Of a DNA stretch of 62,583 nucleotides, positions 53,550 through 60,899 are shown one piece after another. The notes beneath the pieces are model-generated. The model ran no database searches. It had not been told where the DNA came from and saw only the letters and a list, made by a program, of their open reading frames with translations. The DNA comes from Rhodospirillales bacterium (GTDB taxonomy: Bacteria; Pseudomonadota; Alphaproteobacteria; Rhodospirillales; Shumkoniaceae), in contig JAHDSF010000026.1 in the NCBI GenBank assembly GCA_018432935.1, forward strand, positions 1 to 62,583. Direction: 5' to 3'. How positions within the stretch are numbered: position 1 is the first letter of the stretch; each line of letters begins with the position of its first letter. Position numbers and translations under genes: made by a program.

Positions 53550-55235
53550 ATGAACCAGTTGTCAGGCGCCGAGGCCTTCGTGCGCATGCTTCAGTTGCAG
53601 GGCGTGAAGCACATCTTCGGCCTGTGTGGCGACACCAGCCTGCCATTCTACGACGCGCTCGCCCGCCTCGATCACGGCATCACCCATGTGCTGACACGCG
53701 ATGAACGGTGCGCCGCCTACATGGCCGACGCCTACGCGCGCGTCACCGGACGGGTCGGCGTCTGCGAGGGGCCGAGCGGGGGCGGCGCGACCTACATCCT
53801 GCCGGGCGTGGTCGAGGCCAACGAGTCGTCGATCCCCGTGCTGGCGGTGACGACCGACATCTCGGTCGCCGCGCGCGGCCGTTATGCGCTTACAGAGATC
53901 GACCAGGAGGCCCTGTTCCGGCCGCTGACCAAGTACACCCATGTTCTCGATGCGGCGCGCGAGATCGCGCCGACGGTCCGACGCGCCTTCCGCGCCATGA
54001 CGACCGGGCGGCCGGGTGCCGCCCACATCGGGCTGCCGTTCGATGTCCAGAAGGCGCCGGTCGACGAGGCGGACCTGTGGGCCGAGCCCGATCTCTGCCG
54101 TTATCCCGCGCGGCGGGCTGCGCCCGATCCGGCGGCGGTGTCGGCGGCGGCCGAAGTGATCCTTGCCGCCCGCCAGCCCATCCTCGTCTGCGGCGGCGGG
54201 CCGGTGCTCGCGGGCGCCGAGGCGGAAGTGCTGGCGCTGGCCGAACTGCTCGATATTCCCGTCGCCACTACGATCAGCGGCAAAGGCGCGATCGCCGAGG
54301 ACCATCCGCTGGCCGTAGGCGTGGTCGGCAGCAACGGCGGCACGCCGGCGACCCGGGCCTTGGTCGAAGCGGCAGACCTTGTCGTTTTCGTTGGCTGCCG
54401 CGCCGGATCAGTGACGACCGAGCGCTGGCGCCACCCGTCGCCGGGTGTGCCCGTGGTCCATATCGACGTCGACCCCGCGGTGATCGGGGCCAACTATCCC
54501 ACGGCGGCGGCGGTGGTGGGGGACGCCCGGCTGAGCCTGGCGGCCCTGTCGGCGGAGCTGACGGCGCGGGCGGCTCGGCCGGGGAGGGGGCGGCGTTCCG
54601 CCGTGGCGCGTGCCAAAGCGGACAAGCGCGCGGCGTTCCATGAAGTCGCGACCTCGGCCGAGCGGCCGATCAGGCCCGAGCGGCTGATTGCGACCCTCCA
54701 GGAACTGCTGCCGTCCGATGCCGTCGTGTGTGCCGACCCCGGCACCCCTTGCCCGTACTTCTCCGCCCATTACGAGTTCCGCAAGCCGGGGCGTCACTTC
54801 ATCACCAACCGTGCCCACGGTGCCCTCGGCTATGCCTTGCCGGCGGCGATCGGCGCCGCGATCGGCCGGCCGCAGTCCAAGGTGGTGGCGGTGATGGGCG
54901 ACGGCAGCTTCGGCTTCGCGTGCGGCGAGATGGAGACCCTGGTGCGGCTGGGTCTTCCGGTCACCCTGGTGGTGGTCTCCAACAGCGTGTTCGGCTGGAT
55001 CAAGGCCGGCCAGCGCGTGGCATACGACCGCCGCTACTTCTCGGTCGACTTCACCCGTTCCGACCACGCCCGGATTGCCGAGGCGTTCGGGTTGCGGGCG
55101 TGGCGGGTAGAGGATCCGGAAGACCTCACGCCGGCGCTGAGGCGGGCGCTGGAGGCCGAGGGGCCGACGCTGGTCGACGTCGTCTCGCAGCCGCTTCACG
55201 AGGCGAGGGCGCCGGTCAGCGAGTGGGTGGCCTGA
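53550..55235 (+). CDS. thiamine-diphosphate-dependent enzyme, acetolactate synthase-like
   Basis: A 561-residue enzyme of the pyruvate-oxidase/acetolactate synthase superfamily. The N-terminal Pyr domain has the catalytic Glu in LTRDERCAAYMADAYARVTGRVGV. The middle domain has GGGPVLAGAEAEVLALAELLDIPVATT. The PP domain has the ThDP-Mg motif from GDGSFGFACGEM to NSVFGWIK. AGGAGGAAAGCG precedes ATG 53550. Substrate cannot be fixed; acetolactate synthase proper is unlikely as no small subunit is adjacent, and its sequence suits glyoxylate-, sulfo- or benzoylformate-type members as well. Confidence 0.88.
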   Translation: MNQLSGAEAFVRMLQLQGVKHIFGLCGDTSLPFYDALARLDHGITHVLTRDERCAAYMADAYARVTGRVGVCEGPSGGGATYILPGVVEANESSIPVLAVTTDISVAARGRYALTEIDQEALFRPLTKYTHVLDAAREIAPTVRRAFRAMTTGRPGAAHIGLPFDVQKAPVDEADLWAEPDLCRYPARRAAPDPAAVSAAAEVILAARQPILVCGGGPVLAGAEAEVLALAELLDIPVATTISGKGAIAEDHPLAVGVVGSNGGTPATRALVEAADLVVFVGCRAGSVTTERWRHPSPGVPVVHIDVDPAVIGANYPTAAAVVGDARLSLAALSAELTARAARPGRGRRSAVARAKADKRAAFHEVATSAERPIRPERLIATLQELLPSDAVVCADPGTPCPYFSAHYEFRKPGRHFITNRAHGALGYALPAAIGAAIGRPQSKVVAVMGDGSFGFACGEMETLVRLGLPVTLVVVSNSVFGWIKAGQRVAYDRRYFSVDFTRSDHARIAEAFGLRAWRVEDPEDLTPALRRALEAEGPTLVDVVSQPLHEARAPVSEWVA

Positions 55236-55548
55236 GCTACCGGTTCGACTCGGGCCGCCGAAGCGGCGCCGCGGGCTTGCCGTCCGCGGCGATCGGGGCC
55301 GACCTTGCCGCCCAGGCCGGGCACGGCGGCGGCGAAAAACCGAGTGAACGTCGCACGTGCCGCGTGCCGCGGGGCGCCCGCCCCGGCAATTCGCATTGAC
55401 ACGCACCACCGGTATGGTTTTTCTGTCCGGACACCGACCACAAGATCGGCTGGAGGCTGGGACAAGGGCATCGGCATTCGCATTCGCAGATCGCCGCCGA
55501 TGAGGGGGGTTGGTGACCTCGCACTCTTAGTCAACGGGAGGACTCGAC
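55236..55548. other. intergenic region before the TRAP operon, no gene seen
   Basis: These 313 bp contain no convincing reading frame. A TTGACA hexamer at 55396 lies about 150 bp upstream of the TRAP gene, but no well-spaced -10 box was found. A GC-rich CCGCGG dyad is near 55279. The region should carry the promoter of the TAXI-TRAP operon. Confidence 0.45.
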
Positions 55549-56529
55549 GTGAAGAGATCATTGATGATGGCGGGCGCCGGCCTTTTCGCGCTCGCGCTGT
55601 CCGGCACGGCTTTCGCTACCGATGTCCAGTTCACCTCCGGGCAGCTGGGCGGCGGCTGGTACGTGATGTCGTCCGGCATGGCCAAGCTGGCCATGGACGA
55701 GTACCCGGACCTGAAGATCAAGGTCGTTCCCGGCGGCGGCATCGCCAACCCGAGCGTGCTGCAGGCGGGCAAGACCGACTTCGGCATGGGCCTCGACATC
55801 TTCACCTTCGCCGCGTTCAAGGGCCGCGGCGGCAAGGACCTGTACGAGGGCAAGCCCCACGACAAGCTGATGATGGTCGGGCAGAGCTTCTCCGACAACT
55901 ACCTGCACTTCATCCGCGGCAAGGGCGCGCCCTACGACCTCGAGACGCTTCTGACCAAGGCCAAGGACGTTAAGATGGCGGTGACGCAGTCCGGCTCGTC
56001 GGATGAGGTCACGTTCCGCTATGTGATGGAGTACTACAAGACCAACTACGACGACCTGCGCAAGAACCGCGGCTTCAAGATCAACCACGGCAACTACAAC
56101 GAGATGGCCGCGCAGTTCAAGGACGGCCAAGTCGACTACGTGTTCCTGAGCCAGGGCATTCCCGGCGGGGCCGTGGTCGAGATGCTGCAGGGCCGGCAGT
56201 CCGAACTGGTGCCGTGGCCGAAGAAGCTGACGCAGGATCTCGCCAAGCAGTACGGCTTCACCGCGGGCGCGTTCCCGGCCAACACCTACTCGGGCCAGGT
56301 GGGTCAGCCCGAGACGGTCGTCATGGCGACCACGCTGATGACGGCCGCCCATGTGCCGGAAGACGTCGTCTACAAGTTCACCAAGGCCATCTGCAAGAAC
56401 GAGGCGAAGCTTACCTCGATCCACCAGGGCCTGTCCGTGTTCAAGTGCGCAACCGCGTTCCAGGCGCAGCACGCGCCCATCCATCCGGGCGCGATGAAGG
56501 CGTACAAGGAACTGGGATACGCGAAGTAA
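55549..56529 (+). CDS. TAXI family TRAP transporter solute-binding protein
   Basis: A 326-residue periplasmic binding protein of the TAXI class. A signal peptide (residues 1-23, GTAFAT) is followed by TSGQLGGGWYVMSSGMAKL, VVPGGGIANPSVLQAGKTDFGMG and an extended domain with QSGSSDEVTFRYVMEYY and SGQVGQPETVVMATTLMTA. GTG at 55549 follows GGGAGG. It captures a small organic anion and hands it to the fused permease 88 bp downstream. TAXI proteins often carry glutamate, glutarate-like or unknown acids; the ligand is not known here. Confidence 0.93.
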   Translation: MKRSLMMAGAGLFALALSGTAFATDVQFTSGQLGGGWYVMSSGMAKLAMDEYPDLKIKVVPGGGIANPSVLQAGKTDFGMGLDIFTFAAFKGRGGKDLYEGKPHDKLMMVGQSFSDNYLHFIRGKGAPYDLETLLTKAKDVKMAVTQSGSSDEVTFRYVMEYYKTNYDDLRKNRGFKINHGNYNEMAAQFKDGQVDYVFLSQGIPGGAVVEMLQGRQSELVPWPKKLTQDLAKQYGFTAGAFPANTYSGQVGQPETVVMATTLMTAAHVPEDVVYKFTKAICKNEAKLTSIHQGLSVFKCATAFQAQHAPIHPGAMKAYKELGYAK

Positions 56530-56544
56530 GACCGAGACAACGAA

Positions 56545-56572
56545 GCGACCCCGCCCATCCGGGCGGGGTCGC
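56545..56572 (+). terminator. intercistronic hairpin between TRAP binding protein and permease
   Basis: A perfect 12-bp stem (GCGACCCCGCCC with GGGCGGGGTCGC) with an ATCC loop lies 15 bp after the binding-protein stop. It is followed by TTCCGTTC, not a full U-run. It probably causes partial termination or shields the upstream mRNA, giving more binding protein than permease. Confidence 0.75.
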
Positions 56573-56617
56573 TTCCGTTCGGGGAGACGGCAAAAGGTCT
56601 GAGCGGGGGCATCGCCG

Positions 56618-58600
56618 ATGCGGCCATTGAAGGGGTTCACCGCCTGGGCGGTGTCGATCTGGGCGGGGTTGGCCACAGCGACCCATCTCTATACGGCTTC
56701 GGTCGGCTACTGGGAGCCGCTCGAACAGCGGACCATGCACATCTTCTGGTTCCTGTCGCTGGCCTTCATCCTGTACCCGGCCTCGACCAAGCGATCGCCC
56801 CAGCACCGGCCATCGGCGCTCGACTGGATCCTGGCGGCGCTGGCGACGGTGCCTTCGATCTACGCCTACATCCATTCGACGCGGATCAACCTGCGCCTCG
56901 AGAACGTCACACCGTTGCTGACCGAGGAGCTCGTCCTCGGCATCCTGGTGACGCTGCTCGTCATCGAGATCCTGCGTCGCGCGGTCACCCCGATCCTGGC
57001 CGGCATGCTGGCCATCGGCATCGTCTACCTGTTCGTGTGCGAGTACATGCCGGGCCTCCTGTACTCGCGCGACATCTCCTTCGAGGAGATCGTCGAGACG
57101 ATGTATCTGTCGACCGGTCAGGGCGTCTACGGCTCCATCACCGGCATTTCGGCGACCATGGTGGCCGTCTTCATCGCCTACGGCGCCTTCGTCGAGAAGA
57201 GCGGCATCGGACGCCTCTTCAACAATCTCGGCGCGCGGGCCGCCGGGCGCTATTCGGGCGGGCCGGCCAAGGTCGCCGTCGTCACCTCGGCGATGTTCGG
57301 CACCCTGAGCGGATCGTCCTCGTCGAACGTCTTCACCACCGGCTCGTTCACCATCCCGATGATGAAGAAGCTCGGCTACAAGCCGCCGTTCGCCGGCGGG
57401 GTCGAGGCGGCGGCCAGCGTCGGCGGCCAGATCATGCCGCCGATCATGGGCGTCGGCGCCTTCATCATGTCCGAGATCACGGCCACCCCGTACGTCGATA
57501 TCATCATCGCTGCCACTCTCGGCGCCTGCTGCTACTTCGCGATGGTGTTCGTCAGCGTCCATCTGGAGGCGCGCCGGCTGGGCCTGGTCGGAATGGGCGA
57601 GGACGAGCTTCCCACCTGGGCTGCCGTGGTCAAGGACCTCTACCTGCTGCTGCCGATCGGCACCCTCGTCGTCCTTCTGATGTTCCAGTATTCACCCCAT
57701 TTCTCGGCGTTCTACTCGATCATCACGACGGTGATCGTGGTGGTGGCGGCCGATATCCTGAAGCTTGGCCGCGCCGGCATTGTCGAGGGGCTGACCCGCG
57801 ACCCGGCGGGGCTGGTCCGCAGAGCCCGGGACGGCCTTCTCGCCCTGTGGGCCATCCTGGTCACGGCCGGCAAGAACACGGCCTCGATCGCGATTGCCTG
57901 CGCCGGCGCAGGCATGCTGGTCGCCGTTCTCAACAAGACCGGAATCCCGCCGTCGTTCGGCATCATCATCACCAATGCGGCGGGGGACAACCTGTGGCTC
58001 GCTGCCCTGCTGCTGAGCATCACCACGTTGCTGCTCGGGATGGGGGTTCCGACGACGCCGGCCTACGTCATCACCGCCGCAATCGGGGCCCCGACCCTGG
58101 TGACCGAATTCGGCGTGCCGCTGCTCGCCGCCCACCTGTTCGTGTTCTACTTCGCGGTGCTGGCCGACGCCACGCCGCCGGTTTCGATCGCCTCGTACGC
58201 GGCGGCGTCGATTGCCAAGGCCGACCCTCTGGCGACCGGCTTCAACGCCGCGCGTCTGGCGATTGCCGGCTACATCGTCGGCTTCAGCTACATCTACGCG
58301 CCAGAGCTGCGGATGATCGGCAGCTTCTACGACATCCTGCCCGAGGTCGCGAACATCATTGCCGGGCTCAGCATTGCCGCGGCGGGGTTCACGGGGCATT
58401 TCCGAGGACCGTTGTTACCGGTCGTCCGCGCGATCGTGATCCCGCTGGGCCTTGGAGCGGCGCTCCTGCACGCCTATCCGACGCTGGCGCGGCTGGGCGT
58501 CTCGCTGGCGGTGATGGCGGCGCTGTTCTTCCTGCCCCGGCTGTTCGCCGGAGCCAAGGCGGTTGCTCCGGCGCCGCAGAAGGCGGCCGAAGGGGAGTAG
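56618..58600 (+). CDS. TRAP transporter permease, fused small and large subunits (DctQM)
   Basis: A 660-residue inner-membrane permease. About the first 150 residues carry four helices of the small-subunit type (AVSIWAGLATATHLYTASVG and others). The remainder is the large subunit with repeated Gly/Ser/Pro-rich half-helices such as GTLSGSSSSNVFTTGSFTIP, IMPPIMGVGAFIMSE and GMGVPTTPAYVITAA. TRAP systems use the Na+ or H+ gradient. The fused form is standard for TAXI partners. It pairs with the binding protein at 55549. Confidence 0.94.
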   Translation: MRPLKGFTAWAVSIWAGLATATHLYTASVGYWEPLEQRTMHIFWFLSLAFILYPASTKRSPQHRPSALDWILAALATVPSIYAYIHSTRINLRLENVTPLLTEELVLGILVTLLVIEILRRAVTPILAGMLAIGIVYLFVCEYMPGLLYSRDISFEEIVETMYLSTGQGVYGSITGISATMVAVFIAYGAFVEKSGIGRLFNNLGARAAGRYSGGPAKVAVVTSAMFGTLSGSSSSNVFTTGSFTIPMMKKLGYKPPFAGGVEAAASVGGQIMPPIMGVGAFIMSEITATPYVDIIIAATLGACCYFAMVFVSVHLEARRLGLVGMGEDELPTWAAVVKDLYLLLPIGTLVVLLMFQYSPHFSAFYSIITTVIVVVAADILKLGRAGIVEGLTRDPAGLVRRARDGLLALWAILVTAGKNTASIAIACAGAGMLVAVLNKTGIPPSFGIIITNAAGDNLWLAALLLSITTLLLGMGVPTTPAYVITAAIGAPTLVTEFGVPLLAAHLFVFYFAVLADATPPVSIASYAAASIAKADPLATGFNAARLAIAGYIVGFSYIYAPELRMIGSFYDILPEVANIIAGLSIAAAGFTGHFRGPLLPVVRAIVIPLGLGAALLHAYPTLARLGVSLAVMAALFFLPRLFAGAKAVAPAPQKAAEGE

Positions 58601-58602
58601 CC

Positions 58603-59514
58603 TTACGGCCAGGGCTGCGTGGCGGCGTCGTGGAAGACGATGGTCATGCCGACCGCGTGCTCCGGGCCGATCAGCAGCCGGCCGCCGTCGCGGCGGAAGT
58701 CGACCCGGCTCGCCGCGAGATGGCGGGCAAGGCGTTTGAGGTCGCGGCAACGCACCGCGATCGCCGCCATGTAGGGGGTGCCTTGCGGCGGCCCTTCCGA
58801 CAGGACCGCCTTCAGGCGGTTCTCCCGAACCAGGGTGACGCGGCCGCGTTGCAGTTCGACCTCGGACTGGTCGGGGTCGACGAACAGCGCCTGGCGATCG
58901 ACGAAGCGGCTGAACCGGATTGCCACCTCGGAGGGATCGTCGACCGCGATCAGAATCCCTGTCAGGGCCTCGGCGCCGTTCGCATGGACCAGCAGATCGG
59001 GCCGCCAGACAAGCTCGGGCGTGTGATGGGTGATGATCTGGACCCGGCCTTCCGGCATGGTGCCGGGCGGCAGCCGGACGACATCGAAGCGGCACAGCTC
59101 GTCGCCGCCTCCGCCCGGCGTCGGGCGGCGCAGTCGCACGAGCGGCAGCGGTTTGAACCGGCGCCCGGGCAGCGCCGCATGACGCGCCTCGGCGTCGGCC
59201 ACCGCAAACGTCACCAGATGCAGCCCCTCGTAGCGCTCGACCGCGCGGTGCAGGAGAGCGGCGAGGGGGGTGGCCTCGCCGGTCGCCGAAAGGATCTCGA
59301 GGTAGCCCTCGCGGAACATGACGCATTGGTTGCCGGTGCCGCTCGGCTGCTGGCCGCCTTCGCCGGACTGCACGTGGCGGGCGTAGGGGGTGAGGGTGAA
59401 CCCGATGCGGCGAAGCTGGATCGCCGCACGCCGGCGGTCGGCGACGTAGGCTCCGACGTGGTCGAGGTAGACGTCGGACCCCTGGGGGATCCGAGGCGTG
59501 GCTGTCTGAGGCAT
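58603..59514 (-). CDS. VOC (glyoxalase-like) family protein
   Basis: A 303-residue vicinal-oxygen-chelate protein with two betaalphabetabetabeta units. The first runs from VYLDHVGAYVADRRRAAIQLRRIGF to CVMFREGYLEIL and the second ends with GPEHAVGMTIVFHDAA. Candidate metal ligands are His (in LDHVGAYV), Glu (in YLEIL) and His (THHTPEL). Homologues annotated as glyoxalase-like lie beside TRAP or isomerase genes. AAAGGAGCGAGG precedes ATG at 59514. It is convergent with the TRAP permease, 2 bp apart. Substrate unknown. Confidence 0.85.
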   Translation of the reverse strand: MPQTATPRIPQGSDVYLDHVGAYVADRRRAAIQLRRIGFTLTPYARHVQSGEGGQQPSGTGNQCVMFREGYLEILSATGEATPLAALLHRAVERYEGLHLVTFAVADAEARHAALPGRRFKPLPLVRLRRPTPGGGGDELCRFDVVRLPPGTMPEGRVQIITHHTPELVWRPDLLVHANGAEALTGILIAVDDPSEVAIRFSRFVDRQALFVDPDQSEVELQRGRVTLVRENRLKAVLSEGPPQGTPYMAAIAVRCRDLKRLARHLAASRVDFRRDGGRLLIGPEHAVGMTIVFHDAATQPWP

Positions 59515-59614
59515 CCTCGCTCCTTTCCGGGCCTGGGGAAGGACAATCGGATTCCCGCGGCCGGCAAACCGCTCTAGGATGTGCGGCCCGTTGGGTCGCT
59601 GCAAGGGGGAGAAG

Positions 59615-60493
59615 GTGTCTGTCGCGTCCGTACCGTCGTCATTCCGCGCGCCCCTGGTGGGAATCGCTTGGATGGTCGCCGGGATGACTATCGTCCCCAT
59701 CATGGACGGCACCGCCAAATACCTGGTCCAGTACTATCCGCCGCTGGAGGTGATCTGGGCCCGCTACTTCTTCCACCTTGTGTTCCTGATGCCGGTGGTG
59801 CTGTGGCGGCTAGGCTGGCATGCGCTGGCGATGGCCCGCCCGCGGTTCCAGATCCTGCGCAGCATGCTGATGGTCACCTCGACCATGTTCTTCGTCAATG
59901 CGGTAGCCAGGCTGCCGCTCGCCGACACCCTCGCGCTCACCTTCATCGCGCCGCTGGTGGTCACCATCCTGTCGCCGTGGCTGCTGGGCGAGAAGGTCGG
60001 GCTCGGGCGCTGGCTGGCGGTGGCGATCGGCTTTGCCGGCGCCTGCATCGTCATCCGTCCCGCCTTCGCTCAGTTCAACTGGGGCTATCTTCTGGCCCTG
60101 GCCTGCGGCTGCATCTATGCCCTTTATCTGGTCGCCACCCGCAAGCTTGCCGGGGCCGCGCCGCCGATCGTGACCCTCGCCTACACGGCCACCGTGGGCG
60201 GCATCGCGCTGACGGCGGTGATGCCGTTCGTCGGCGTGGCGCCCAGCCTGCCCGACCTCCTGCTGATGATGCTGATGGGCTCGATCTCGGCCGGGGGCCA
60301 CTTCCTGCTGATCAAGGCGTTCGATTACGCGCCGGCATCGCTGCTGTCGCCGCTGGTCTACCTGCAGATCGCTACCGCAACCGTCTTCGGCTACCTCGTC
60401 TTCGGCCAGATCCCCGACGCCGTGACCTTCCTCGGCATCGCCGTCATCGCCGGCAGCGGCATCTACATCTCGACCGTGGGCCGCGATCGCTGA
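59615..60493 (+). CDS. EamA/DMT family transporter
   Basis: A 292-residue transporter with ten membrane helices in two EamA repeats. The first carries WMVAGMTIVPIMDGTAKYLVQYY and the second YLLALACGCIYALYLVATRK. A conserved ADTLALTFIAPLVVTILSPWLLGE segment is present. GTG at 59615 follows AAGGGGGAGAAG, a near-perfect site, so it is preferred over ATG at 59579. It is the third EamA gene in this window and is not closely similar to the other two. Confidence 0.9.
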   Translation: MSVASVPSSFRAPLVGIAWMVAGMTIVPIMDGTAKYLVQYYPPLEVIWARYFFHLVFLMPVVLWRLGWHALAMARPRFQILRSMLMVTSTMFFVNAVARLPLADTLALTFIAPLVVTILSPWLLGEKVGLGRWLAVAIGFAGACIVIRPAFAQFNWGYLLALACGCIYALYLVATRKLAGAAPPIVTLAYTATVGGIALTAVMPFVGVAPSLPDLLLMMLMGSISAGGHFLLIKAFDYAPASLLSPLVYLQIATATVFGYLVFGQIPDAVTFLGIAVIAGSGIYISTVGRDR

Positions 60494-60583
60494 GCGCGTT
60501 CCGCGGAAGGTCATTCGGAGTAATCCCGTTGACGACCCGGCGGAGCTCCACCACCTCGTCTGCCACCTCGGGGAGGAGCAGTC

Positions 60584-60871
60584 ATGGACGCAGGCGTCAG
60601 GCCAAGGTCGGAAGCGGCAGAACGCGCTCGTGCGGGCGGCTTGCGGATGGCCGCTTTCGCTGCGGTCGCGTTGGCGCTGTCGACGATGGTGCCGGCGCCG
60701 CTGGTTGCCGCCACGCTCAGCGCTCTGCTGACGGCCGCCGCGGCGGGCACCGCGTTGGTGGGGGCCCTGGGCTCCGAGCCCGTCTTCGAGGAGCGCCTTA
60801 CCTACTGGGACGAGATGGCTGTGTTGCTGATGGCCGGAATCGTCGCCGGCGCGTTCGCCGCCGGCGCGTGA
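60584..60871 (+). CDS. small hypothetical membrane protein
   Basis: A 95-residue protein with a charged N terminus (MDAGVRPRSEAAERARAGG). It has hydrophobic stretches at about residues 22-45 (MAAFAAVALALSTMVPAPLVAATL), 46-62 and 77-95. No family was recognised. GGGGAGGAG lies 6 bp before the ATG, which supports a real gene. It is convergent with the RTX gene. Confidence 0.65.
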   Translation: MDAGVRPRSEAAERARAGGLRMAAFAAVALALSTMVPAPLVAATLSALLTAAAAGTALVGALGSEPVFEERLTYWDEMAVLLMAGIVAGAFAAGA

Positions 60872-60899
60872 AAATCGGTTGACGGCAGCTAGATGGCAG

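Noticed and set aside
55390-55430. Sigma-70 promoter with TTGACA at 55396
   Set aside because: The -35 match is good, but the only TATGGT-like hexamer lies 11 bp away and nothing fits at 16-18 bp.
57037-59577. An 846-codon open frame across the TRAP permease and VOC genes
   Set aside because: It runs in a shifted frame of the permease and antisense to the VOC gene, with Arg/Gly/Pro-rich low-complexity translation and no ribosome binding site.
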